From Bacteroidota bacterium (lineage in GTDB: Bacteria > Bacteroidota > Bacteroidia > J057): DNA of 14,059 bases. The first letter of the stretch is position 1. The number at the start of each line of letters is the position of its first letter. The notes under the pieces were generated by a model, which did not search any database, had not been told where the DNA came from, and saw only the letters and a list, made by a program, of their open reading frames with translations. Location: positions 1 through 14,059 of the forward strand of contig CAUJFT010000065.1 of assembly GCA_963169475.1 (NCBI GenBank), in the 5' to 3' direction. Positions 1 to 5,899 of this stretch are shown piece by piece. Position numbers and translations under genes: made by a program.

Positions 1-656
1 GTAGGCAGTTAGAGCTATGCCAAAATCAAAGCATGGCAGCCATGCTGGTGGACGAAGCGGGGATTGGCAAAACCCACACCGCCAAACGATATGCTCAAAA
101 TATGCCAAACTCCTTTTATGTGGACTGCTCTGTAAGCAGCAGGAAGACGGAGTTTATCCGTGCTTTGGCAAAAGCCGTGGGTGTCGGCACAAATGGTAAA
201 CTTGCAGATTTATTAGACAACGCTATTTACGCGCTATCCCAAATGGAAAAGCCGTTGATTATCCTAGACGAGGCTGGCGATTTAGAACAGTCAGCGCTGC
301 TGATTGTGAAACGTATCTACAACGCCCTTGAGGATTGCTGCGGGGTATATATGATAGGGGCAGATGGGTTACGCACCAAGATTAATTCGGGCTTATATCA
401 CAAAAGGCTGGGGTTTGCAGAATTGTACAGCCGATTTGGTAAACGCTTTACGACATGCTTGCCAACGGTACCACAAGAAAGGATAGAGATGCTGCGAGAA
501 ATGGCAGCCGCGATTGCGGTAGCGAACGGGCTTCATGAGAGTAAAGATATTGCTGCCGTTACCAAGGCGGTAGGAATGACAGATGGAGGGATGGCGGATA
601 TGCGCAGGGTAAAGCGTGAAATTCAAAAAATTAAGTCTCAAAACACAGAAGTATGA
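1..656 (+). CDS. MuB-like AAA ATPase, transposition target/activator protein (5' end outside window)
   Basis: P-loop ATPase of the kind that partners a Mu-type transposase, binding target DNA and activating strand transfer. Counting from the first in-window ATG (33), a Walker A motif DEAGIGKT lies at residues 7-14 and a Walker B LIILDE at 75-80, followed by a sensor-like strand (GVYMIGADGL). The frame stays open from 33 back to base 3, and the Walker A would be only seven residues from that ATG. The real start is therefore upstream of the window, and an N-terminal helix-turn-helix domain, as in MuB, is probably missing here. It ends in an ATGA overlap with the next gene, consistent with one early operon. 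Family assignment rests on the ATPase motifs plus the Mu-like neighbours (GemA-like, Gam, gp28/gp29/gpF). A generic AAA_22-type ATPase is the alternative. Confidence 0.85.
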   Translation, partial: RQLELCQNQSMAAMLVDEAGIGKTHTAKRYAQNMPNSFYVDCSVSSRKTEFIRALAKAVGVGTNGKLADLLDNAIYALSQMEKPLIILDEAGDLEQSALLIVKRIYNALEDCCGVYMIGADGLRTKINSGLYHKRLGFAELYSRFGKRFTTCLPTVPQERIEMLREMAAAIAVANGLHESKDIAAVTKAVGMTDGGMADMRRVKREIQKIKSQNTEV

Positions 657-1018
657 AAAGGTACGAACGTATATTATCGCGGCCCACACCTTCCCAAAAA
701 AGAGATAGATTACGCCAGCAGATTACGGAGCGTACAGGGTTGTCAGAGGAAGAGCAGTTTATGCTTACATTTGAATTAGGGTGCCAGTATGTAGAGAAAA
801 AGCATAGTAATAATCCTCGTATGGTTTGGACATTGCTCACGGATTATTATTCAGGGTTCTGGCCGTTTTGGCGGCAGATGTGGGCGACGGATGATGCTTG
901 CCTTTTGGAGTTAGACTGGCTGGATTCAGAGGGATACACCCAATGCAAAAAGGAATTATTAGACCACTCATGGGTGGACGCTTTGTGGCTTAAATTTAGG
1001 AATGAACGCTTAAAATAA
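653..1018 (+). CDS. Hypothetical early phage protein, 121 aa
   Basis: I do not recognise a family. The start ATG overlaps the stop of the MuB-like gene (ATGA, 653-656), so translation is probably coupled. The N-terminal third is basic (MKRYERILSRPTPSQKRDR). The rest is rich in aromatic residues, with six tryptophans and clusters such as FWPFWRQMW, and alternating charged residues. There is no signal peptide or membrane segment. Position between MuB-like and GemA-like genes suggests a role in early phage replication or its regulation, but that is inference from context only. Confidence 0.75.
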   Translation: MKRYERILSRPTPSQKRDRLRQQITERTGLSEEEQFMLTFELGCQYVEKKHSNNPRMVWTLLTDYYSGFWPFWRQMWATDDACLLELDWLDSEGYTQCKKELLDHSWVDALWLKFRNERLK

Positions 1019-1024
1019 CTACAA

Positions 1025-1438
1025 ATGGACGCGAAACAAAACAAGAAACTACACGCATTGCTAAATCAACTCAATCTCATGGAGATGAAGCAGAGCTTAG
1101 TTGAGCAGATTACGAACGGAAGAGCTACCTCAACCAAGGACATGACAGAGGATGAAGCGAAAGAGTTAATCGCGACATTGTTAGGACAGATTGCAAGAAA
1201 AACAGGAGCGCATCCGGCGAACGAGGTTTTGCCGGACGGCGATAAATACAGGAAAAGACTCATTGCAATGGCTTATAATATGTCCCCAAAACCGGAAAAT
1301 CCACAACAATTTGTCAAAGATTGGTGCGAGAAATACGGAGTATTTGGCAAAAAGAAGCCATTTAATGACTACACTATATCAGAGTTAATAGGGCTGATTG
1401 AGAAGTTTAAAAAGGTGGTGAATAATGTAAAAGGATAA
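1025..1438 (+). CDS. GemA/Gp16-like phage regulatory protein
   Basis: A 137-residue protein resembling the Mu GemA/Gp16 family (DUF1018). The N-terminal half (KLHALLNQLNLMEMKQSLVE through MTEDEAKELIATL, residues about 8-57) matches the family's helical pattern ending in a (L/M)TxxEAxxLI segment. The C-terminal half (YRKRLIAMAYNM, residues about 76-87, then KKPFNDYTISELIGLIEKF) matches the RKRLI..A.....  ..L...EL..LI..L pattern. In Mu, GemA is an early protein reported to modulate host gene expression and DNA supercoiling. The gene lies 6 bases after the preceding stop and 8 bases before the next start, so it is in the same operon. The match is by recalled pattern and is moderately secure. Confidence 0.65.
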   Translation: MDAKQNKKLHALLNQLNLMEMKQSLVEQITNGRATSTKDMTEDEAKELIATLLGQIARKTGAHPANEVLPDGDKYRKRLIAMAYNMSPKPENPQQFVKDWCEKYGVFGKKKPFNDYTISELIGLIEKFKKVVNNVKG

Positions 1439-1446
1439 ATTAATGC

Positions 1447-2103
1447 GTGGCTATGGCGAAACGAAAAACCCTCAGTATGGCAGCCTTTATCGCAAAAAAA
1501 TACACAAAGATAGAGTTCGTAAGCGAAGATTTCAAAAGGGCTTTTGGGGAGGTGGAGGTCGGAAGCAGATGGTTAGTGTACGGGGAAAGTGGAAATGGGA
1601 AAACCGAATTCTGCGTGCAGCTCGCAAAGGAACTAAGCTACTTCGGGAAAGTAGTGTATGTATCGAAGGAGCAAAGCGATAAATCTTCCCTGCAAGGTTG
1701 CTTTATTCGCAATCATATGGGGGAAAGAAACGGTTCAATAACCCTCCTCAAAGACGTAACCTTCGAGGAAATGTGTGAGATAGTAAATCGCCGAAGTATA
1801 AAGGTTGTAATTATAGATTCATTGGATTATCTCAAACTAAACGCAGCACAATATACAGATATGCACGAACGATTCCCCAAGAAATTGCTTGTGTTTGTAG
1901 CATGGGCAGAGGGCAAAAAACCCAAAACATCATTAGCCAAAGATGTTGAATATATGGCGGATGTAAAGGTAAGGGTGAATGGATTCGTAGCCTTCCCAAG
2001 GTCAAGATACGGAGGCAATGAACCGTATGTGATATGGAAACAAAAAGCGCACGAAATACATCCGTTTTTAAGAGAAAGAGAACAGGGTTATGAGAAAATA
2101 TGA
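1447..2103 (+). CDS. RadA/RecA-like P-loop ATPase
   Basis: Cytoplasmic ATPase with a RecA-type core. Walker A GESGNGKT is at residues 46-53. The strand VVYVSKEQSD at 69-78 sits where RadA/KaiC proteins carry the YVSGEES catalytic-glutamate strand. Walker B KVVIIDSLD is at 119-127. The roughly 218-residue protein is a single ATPase core, with no zinc finger or Lon-like domain as in host RadA. It probably acts on DNA during phage replication or recombination, but no partner is evident. The start is GTG at 1447; an in-frame ATG at 1453 (MAKRKTL) is equally plausible, since the AAGGA at 1431-1435 lies 11 bases before the GTG and 17 before the ATG. The 3' end overlaps the next gene by 14 bases. 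Confidence 0.8.
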   Translation: MAMAKRKTLSMAAFIAKKYTKIEFVSEDFKRAFGEVEVGSRWLVYGESGNGKTEFCVQLAKELSYFGKVVYVSKEQSDKSSLQGCFIRNHMGERNGSITLLKDVTFEEMCEIVNRRSIKVVIIDSLDYLKLNAAQYTDMHERFPKKLLVFVAWAEGKKPKTSLAKDVEYMADVKVRVNGFVAFPRSRYGGNEPYVIWKQKAHEIHPFLREREQGYEKI

Positions 2104-2356
2104 GGCACATGACGAGGCTATAAGGAATATAGATAGGTATTTCTATAGCAAAGGATATAGAAGGTCCTCAATATACAGAAAGGTGATTGCTGTATATTTT
2201 AGGATTGGGCGTACCACTTATTACAGGATACTGGGAGAGCAGAAGGCAGAGGGGCAAACAGAGTTACTGTTGGGTGTATCGCCGGTGGAGCGGCTCACAG
2301 AAATAGGCATTAGTATAGGAACACAGGTGCTTTCAAAGAAAGACCTCATTCTATAA
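2090..2356 (+). CDS. Hypothetical protein, 88 aa, basic helical
   Basis: No family recognised. The start lies 14 bases inside the end of the RadA-like ATPase gene, suggesting translational coupling. The first 60 residues are basic and tyrosine/arginine rich (NIDRYFYSKGYRRSSIYRKV, then FRIGRTTYYRILG). The segment 'YFRIGRTTYYRIL' looks like a helix-turn-helix recognition region, so a small DNA-binding protein is possible; this is inference. It has no membrane segment or signal peptide. It lies just upstream of gam, separated by an AT-rich gap of 34 bases. Confidence 0.65.
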   Translation: MRKYEAHDEAIRNIDRYFYSKGYRRSSIYRKVIAVYFRIGRTTYYRILGEQKAEGQTELLLGVSPVERLTEIGISIGTQVLSKKDLIL

Positions 2357-2390
2357 ATCAAAAATTTTCAAACTTTATTTTTTAATTATT

Positions 2391-2903
2391 ATGGCAAAGC
2401 TAAAAATCACAGAAAATCAGGCTCGAGGAAAAGCGGAAAGGCTCGCAGAAGTCACGGCAGCTATCCGCAAAAACGAGGCAGAAATGAACGAAAAACTGAA
2501 CAATCTCCACCAGGAGTATGCAACGAAATCGGCAGCATGGATAGAGGAAGAAAAGAAACTCAAGAAAGAATTATTGGAGTACGTAAAGGCTAATAGGAGT
2601 TTGTTCCCTACCAATAAACGCTCCTTCAATTGGGGTTCGGTTAGGTTCAGCTACAGGCTTACTCCACCCAAGGTTGGGATTGTGTCCGGAATGACTTGGG
2701 ATATGGCAGTAGATAGGCTAAAAGAAGCGGGATTAGTTGAGTATGTAAGGACAATCGAGGAAGTATCCAAGGAGGCTATCCAGATTGCAGTAGATTCACC
2801 AGAGGGCGGAAACGAACTCAGGGCAGAGCTGTCGAAAATGGGTATCACCATTACACAGTCAGAAAAATGGGATGCTGAAGTAGCCGAGGTAGAATTGGTT
2901 TAA
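2391..2903 (+). CDS. gam: Mu Gam-like host-nuclease inhibitor
   Basis: A 170-residue protein matching Mu Gam (PF07352; Mu Gam is about 174 residues), a Ku-like double-strand end-binding protein that protects linear phage DNA from host exonucleases. Residues 1-70 form a long charged helix (LAEVTAAIRKNEAEMNEKLN, then EEEKKLKKELLEYVKANR). This is followed by the Gam beta region RSFNWGSVRFSYRLTPPKV at about 78-96, then DRLKEAGLVEYVRTIEEVSKEAI and the C-terminal GITITQSEKWDAEV, all in family order. The start ATG follows an A/T-rich leader without a clear Shine-Dalgarno sequence, typical of Bacteroidota. The tRNA-like element begins 11 bases after the stop codon. Confidence 0.92.
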   Translation: MAKLKITENQARGKAERLAEVTAAIRKNEAEMNEKLNNLHQEYATKSAAWIEEEKKLKKELLEYVKANRSLFPTNKRSFNWGSVRFSYRLTPPKVGIVSGMTWDMAVDRLKEAGLVEYVRTIEEVSKEAIQIAVDSPEGGNELRAELSKMGITITQSEKWDAEVAEVELV

Positions 2904-2914
2904 CGAAATTAATT

Positions 2915-2966
2915 AGGGGGGCAACGGGTTCAGCGAATGCCGCAGGTTCAAGCCCTGCCCCCCCTC
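2915..2966 (+). ncRNA. Short tRNA-like structure (acceptor stem + one arm + T-arm)
   Basis: The T-arm is perfect: stem GCAGG (2942-2946) pairs with CCTGC (2954-2958) around the seven-base loop TTCAAGC (2947-2953). This gives the canonical G53-[T54 T55 C56 A57 A58 N N]-C61 arrangement. A 7-bp acceptor stem joins AGGGGGG (2915-2921) to CCCCCCT (2959-2965), with C2966 as a would-be discriminator; no CCA is encoded. Only 20 bases (2922-2941) separate the acceptor and T-arms, against about 41 in a normal tRNA. They can form one irregular hairpin (TTC 2929-2931 with GAA 2935-2937, and GG 2926-2927 with CC 2940-2941). There is thus no room for both a D-arm and an anticodon arm. It could be a tRNA mimic, a decayed tRNA, or a coincidental structure. 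An alternative 8-bp pairing (2916-2923 with 2956-2963) competes with the T-stem. Confidence 0.55.
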
Positions 2967-2998
2967 TACAAATATAACCTAATATTGTAATTACTGTC

Positions 2999-3331
2999 AT
3001 GAGAAAACTAAAGCTAAACCATGAGATTGTAAGGGAATTGATTTCACTCATGGAAAAATCAATAGAAAACATGCATGAAAATATGCGGGAGATGAATACC
3101 CGCGACCCTAAAGCATGTTTCACCCTGGAATGGGCAGTCATAAGCATAGTACTGGAAGTACATAAAACGCTATTTATCCGTATGAGGGCAATCGAAACCG
3201 CTTTCATCATGGGTAAGAACCCGGTTCTGAAGATTAATACCGCAGAAGCTCACGCGCTCAATACGCTGGTGAGTTACCAGGACAATCATATCCTATCAGC
3301 ACAGGTACTAACCCAACTAAAATTAGTATGA
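2999..3331 (+). CDS. Hypothetical protein, 110 aa
   Basis: No family recognised. It is predicted to be mostly helical, with a charged and methionine-rich N-terminal half (SLMEKSIENMHENMREMNTR, residues about 16-35). A more hydrophobic stretch (AVISIVLEVHKTLFI) lies in the middle; it is too interrupted by charges to be a confident membrane segment. It starts 32 bases after the tRNA-like element and ends in an ATGA overlap (3328-3331) with a tiny membrane-peptide ORF. It sits in the early operon between gam and a DnaA-like gene, but its role is unknown. Confidence 0.65.
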   Translation: MRKLKLNHEIVRELISLMEKSIENMHENMREMNTRDPKACFTLEWAVISIVLEVHKTLFIRMRAIETAFIMGKNPVLKINTAEAHALNTLVSYQDNHILSAQVLTQLKLV

Positions 3332-3411
3332 TAGTATTCATCTGGGCTACAATTGTAACAGCATCACTAATATTTCACATATTCAATAAAAATGACAAAG
3401 ACAGACATTGA
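3328..3411 (+). CDS. Possible 27-aa single-pass membrane peptide
   Basis: A very short ORF that starts in an ATGA overlap with the preceding gene and ends 20 bases inside the next gene. The translation is MIVFIWATIVTASLIFHIFN followed by the polar tail KNDKDRH: one hydrophobic segment of about 19 residues, then a charged, probably cytoplasmic, C-terminus. It fills the 60-base gap between its neighbours exactly. Such tiny membrane peptides occur among phage early genes (host takeover or lysis timing), but no function can be assigned. Length alone gives weak evidence; the ATGA junction and clean membrane-helix pattern are what support it. Confidence 0.45.
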   Translation: MIVFIWATIVTASLIFHIFNKNDKDRH

Positions 3412-3790
3412 AACCATCACCACATTAGCTCTCCTTATTGAGGAAAAAAGCAAAGAATTGGAAGTGTTGAGGGTAGCAGTTGAGAACCTCAAAAAATCAC
3501 AACAGTGGCACCATAGTGGCAAAAGAATGGAAGACGTGGTGAACCTGTTCTGTGATGAGGATATAACCAAAGACCATATTATTTCTGATTCAAGACTTGC
3601 CGGAATCGTGAACAGAAGATACATGGCAATATATACACTGCGTATCGGATTGCAATACACACTCAAGGAAATCTGTGGCTACTTCCATAGAGACCATTCT
3701 ACGGTTATCTATGCCGTAAAGACACACCGAGATAGAATGCAATACGATATAGAGTATCGGAACTTATATAATAGGTTAATAAAAATATGA
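3392..3790 (+). CDS. DnaA domain IV-like DNA-binding protein (no ATPase domain)
   Basis: A 132-residue protein. Residues 1-40 form a charged helix, possibly a coiled coil (IEEKSKELEVLRVAVENLKK). Residues about 45-130 match the C-terminal DNA-binding domain of DnaA (Bac_DnaA_C). They include the helical block MEDVVNLFC, SRLAGIVNRRYMAIYTLR, then the helix-turn-helix LKEICGYFHRDHSTVIYAVK, whose RDHSTVIYA corresponds to the DnaA signature RDHTTVLHA. The AAA+ domain of DnaA is absent. It may recognise an origin-like or regulatory site, or act as a middle-gene activator in the position where Mu has Mor; both are inference. It ends in an ATGA overlap with the next gene. Confidence 0.82.
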   Translation: MTKTDIETITTLALLIEEKSKELEVLRVAVENLKKSQQWHHSGKRMEDVVNLFCDEDITKDHIISDSRLAGIVNRRYMAIYTLRIGLQYTLKEICGYFHRDHSTVIYAVKTHRDRMQYDIEYRNLYNRLIKI

Positions 3791-3978
3791 GAACATTCGC
3801 AATAGAATCCACCCGCTACACGGGCGAACTTCGCTACACATTCAATGACAAAGGGGTATTGGTAGCATTTTCGGTGGAGAATGCAGAGATAGAGACAGAG
3901 AAACTGCTTGCTATCGTATCTATGCTCCCACCAACCGCAGCAAAGCTGGTAGAAATGATAGAGAGCGCCCAAAAGTAG
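3787..3978 (+). CDS. N-terminal half of a split replication-type protein (63 aa before an in-frame TAG)
   Basis: The reading frame begins in an ATGA overlap (3787-3790) with the DnaA-like gene and encodes MRTFAIESTRYTGELRYTFN and onward, ending ...VEMIESAQK at a TAG (3976-3978). The same frame continues without interruption for another 80 codons (3979-4218) before a second TAG (4219-4221). From memory, small Bacteroidota phage proteins carry this N-terminal beta pattern (F.I.S..Y.G...Y...G.L) and the downstream FW.KY module in a single chain of about 140-150 residues. The product here is probably a truncated version, unless the TAG is read through. There is no membrane segment or signal peptide. 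Confidence 0.6.
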   Translation: MRTFAIESTRYTGELRYTFNDKGVLVAFSVENAEIETEKLLAIVSMLPPTAAKLVEMIESAQK

Positions 3979-4221
3979 AAAACATTAGTACGGTTTTATG
4001 AAATAGTCGAAGATATACCAGACTTTGAAAAGTTTTGGACAAAGTACCCACGGAAAGTAGGAAAACTCGAATCGCAAAAGGCGTATGCGAAGATGAAAGA
4101 CACAGAGAAAATAAAGGCATACGGATATTTGCCCAAGTATCAAAAACAAGCGGACAAAGATAAAGTTGCCTATCTATACCCAGCTACCTATTTGAATCAA
4201 AGGAGGTGGGAAGACGGGTAG
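3979..4221 (+). pseudogene. C-terminal half of the split replication-type protein, in frame after TAG
   Basis: An 80-codon stretch, open in the same frame as the gene at 3787, beginning KTLVRFYEIVEDIPDFEKFW and ending with TAG at 4219-4221. It carries the pattern found at the C-terminus of many phage replication-initiation/DnaT-like proteins: FEKFWTKYPRKVGKLESQKA (4024-4083) and, near the end, YPATYLNQRRWED (4177-4215), comparable to the common FW..YPRK.GK..A...W and HPATWLN..RW.D motifs. The first in-frame ATG is only at 4093, after half of the conserved module. Independent translation is therefore unlikely without readthrough of the TAG or a non-AUG start. The frame is otherwise intact, so the interruption is either recent or tolerated. 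Confidence 0.6.
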
Positions 4222-4230
4222 GATAGTAAT

Positions 4231-4875
4231 TTAGAATTTAACACCTAATCCCCATTGTTTAGCTTCTTTATTATACAAGCCTAAATCACCATTGCGCTCT
4301 ATAATATAGTATTGGCCATGTAGCTTAAACATCTCATCCTCTATACGATTTCCCGTTTTTGCTGCGGGAGATTCTGTATGTTGCAAGTTTTTGTAAACAC
4401 AATGAAAAATATATTTCCCTTTTTTATCTTCCAATGCAAAAGCCAAACCATTTGTGCCTTTTTCGGAAAACCATTTCCCAACAATATTACCATTTAGATT
4501 ATTGACTACATCTTTCATCGCTTTCTCCTCCTCAATGGTTGCACCCAATATATTCACTTCTAAATCGGGTGTGTAGTGCGTGAAAGCCCAAGCTCCTTTT
4601 TCGATGTCTTTATTAATAGTGGTAAGATGGTAAAAAATATATAGTTTTTCGTATTTACTCCTCGCTTCATGTAGTTCTTTGCCAATGGCTTCGATTTCTG
4701 CCTTGCTATATTTTGAAGGAAGCCCAATGTTAAGGTTGCATTTTGAAATGCCTTGCCATGGTTCTTCCGATATTAGTGTGTAAGGAGTCGATAATTTACT
4801 TTCCTTCTTATTATCTGCTCCGCACCCAAGCAAAAGGAGAATAGCAATAATTAAGGACAAACATATTTGTTTCAT
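4231..4875 (-). CDS. Lipoprotein of unknown function (probable phage moron)
   Basis: A 214-residue precursor with a textbook lipoprotein signal: basic start MKQ, hydrophobic core ICLSLIIAILLLL, and lipobox LLGC with the lipidated cysteine at residue 18. It is followed by a polar, lysine-rich stretch (GADNKKESK), compatible with a Bacteroidota lipoprotein export region. The mature part is hydrophilic and soluble, with no further membrane segments; I recognise no family. The gene runs opposite to the early operon and ends 10 bases from its last gene, the usual layout of a moron expressed from the prophage by its own promoter. Candidate roles are superinfection exclusion or surface modification, both inferred from location and context. 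The AT-rich stretch upstream (4876-4980) is where its promoter would lie, but I see no clear TAnnTTTG there. Confidence 0.8.
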   Translation of the reverse strand: MKQICLSLIIAILLLLGCGADNKKESKLSTPYTLISEEPWQGISKCNLNIGLPSKYSKAEIEAIGKELHEARSKYEKLYIFYHLTTINKDIEKGAWAFTHYTPDLEVNILGATIEEEKAMKDVVNNLNGNIVGKWFSEKGTNGLAFALEDKKGKYIFHCVYKNLQHTESPAAKTGNRIEDEMFKLHGQYYIIERNGDLGLYNKEAKQWGLGVKF

Positions 4876-4982
4876 AAACTTGTGAAATTATTAGGTGAAT
4901 AAGATATAAAAGCGGAACAAAACAACACATTTTTTTTCATTTTACAATATTTCCTAATCTTTTTTTAAATTTATTTGGAAAT

Positions 4983-5208
4983 CTCGAAATAAGTTCTTTC
5001 CTTTGCCATTGCCAAACAAAAATATACTTGGAGGGACTGCATACAACAGTCCAGCAAGAGCATTGCAAGGGCTTTTTTTGTGCCTAAGCGTAGCCTATTG
5101 ATACAGGCGGCTTTTGCCTCTCCGTTCCCGAAAGGGGGAAATCCTTCCAAGGTTTTTGTTTGGCGACACGGGGAGTGCAAAGCCGCTTTTCTTTTGCACA
5201 ATTTCGAG
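4983..5208. repeat. Long imperfect inverted repeat / structured element upstream of the BRO gene
   Basis: This occupies most of the 355-base gene-free stretch 4876-5230; the rest (4876-4982) is AT-rich with nothing recognisable. The core arms are GCCAAACAAAAA (5011-5022) and its exact complement TTTTTGTTTGGC (5153-5164). They extend inward by CTTGGA (5027-5032) with TCCAAG (5146-5151), then a G-T pair and two G-C pairs, about 21 bp in all. Inside lie smaller hairpins: GGACTG/CAGTCC (5034-5039 with 5047-5052), GCAA/TTGC (5054-5057 with 5063-5066), GCCT/AGGC near 5093-5108, and TTCCC/GGGAA near 5124-5139. Outside are CTCGAAAT (4983-4990) with ATTTCGAG (5201-5208), and GTGCAAA/TTTGCAC (5175-5181 with 5193-5199). 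GCCAAACAAA recurs directly at 5217-5226. It could be a structured 5' leader of the BRO gene or a small palindromic repeat element. Confidence 0.6.
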
Positions 5209-5230
5209 TCTTTCCAGCCAAACAAAGACA

Positions 5231-5899
5231 ATGAAAACAAATCAAACCACGGGCTTAGTCCCACAAGTATTCAACTACGACTCCCATGAGGTAGAAGTCG
5301 TGATGATCGATGACGCTCCCTATTGGGTAGCAAAGGATGTGTGTGATGTATTGGGAATCCAAAATCACATACAAGCACTCAGCGGAAATCCAAAATCAGG
5401 AGCATTGGGGCTTGATGATGATGAAAAGCTGAGGTATAGAATCTATACCCCCCAAGGAGGAACCCAAGAAACATGGCTTGTAAATGAAAGCGGATTGTAC
5501 AACCTGATATTCCGCAGCAACAAACCCGAAGCCAAACGTTTTCGTAAGTGGGTAACGAGTGAGGTATTACCCGCTATTCGTAAGACAGGCGGCTATGCTT
5601 TATGGAATTGTGAATTGGCACTCTATACTACACAAGTAGGAGGGGTAAGCGTGAGAGCTACTTTGCATGAGGGTAAAAAGTATTATCACTTAGGAGATTT
5701 ATTAGCGTCTTTGGGCAGCAGTAGCAAAGGCTATCGCACTGCTAAGACCCAGTGGCTTTCTCCCTATGCCATCAAGCTAAAGCCCCAGACTTTTGCCCGT
5801 CCTACCTATTTTACAGATACTGTTGGAATGGCTTATGTAAAGTTGAGAAAGTCAGTCTCTGTGCAGTTACCGCTTTGGGAAGGAGGTCATCATGAATAA
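5231..5899 (+). CDS. BRO-N domain phage antirepressor-like protein
   Basis: A 222-residue protein with an N-terminal Bro-N domain (PF02498), residues about 12-120. The order VFNYDSHEVEVVMIDDAPYWVAKDV, then CDVLGIQNH, then LVNESGLYNLIFRSNKPEAKRFRKWV, then VLPAIRKTGGYAL is the family signature. Such proteins bind DNA and act as phage antirepressors or regulators. The C-terminal region (residues 125-222; HEGKKYYHLGDLLASLG and following) is a second domain I do not recognise. It resembles a smaller DNA-binding or KilA-like module, and that is uncertain. The start is placed at ATG 5231 because Bro-N begins right after it; the frame is open further upstream to 5114, but those codons fall inside the structured element and are probably untranslated. 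The 3' end overlaps the next gene by 8 bases. Confidence 0.88.
   Translation: MKTNQTTGLVPQVFNYDSHEVEVVMIDDAPYWVAKDVCDVLGIQNHIQALSGNPKSGALGLDDDEKLRYRIYTPQGGTQETWLVNESGLYNLIFRSNKPEAKRFRKWVTSEVLPAIRKTGGYALWNCELALYTTQVGGVSVRATLHEGKKYYHLGDLLASLGSSSKGYRTAKTQWLSPYAIKLKPQTFARPTYFTDTVGMAYVKLRKSVSVQLPLWEGGHHE

Noticed and set aside
2915..2966. The GC-rich stem after gam as an intrinsic terminator
   Set aside because: No U-tract follows the stem (CTACAAATAT), and the same-strand operon continues 33 bases later.
2851..3210. Minus-strand 119-codon ORF containing a GAGLEPAAF-like string
   Set aside because: It overlaps gam, the tRNA-like element and the next gene. The GLEPA string is simply the reverse complement of the T-loop GGTTCAAGCC, a known source of spurious proteins.
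3976..4221. General reassignment of TAG as a sense codon
   Set aside because: The interrupted gene itself ends in TAG, and the other genes use TAA and TGA normally; only single interruptions are seen.
5114..5230. Upstream in-frame extension of the BRO protein (39 extra codons)
   Set aside because: The Bro-N domain begins just after ATG 5231, and the extension lies inside the structured element.
4971..5264. Minus-strand 97-codon ORF across the BRO upstream region
   Set aside because: It covers the inverted-repeat element, has no recognisable protein features and runs into the BRO start. The base pairing explains the conservation-like look better.
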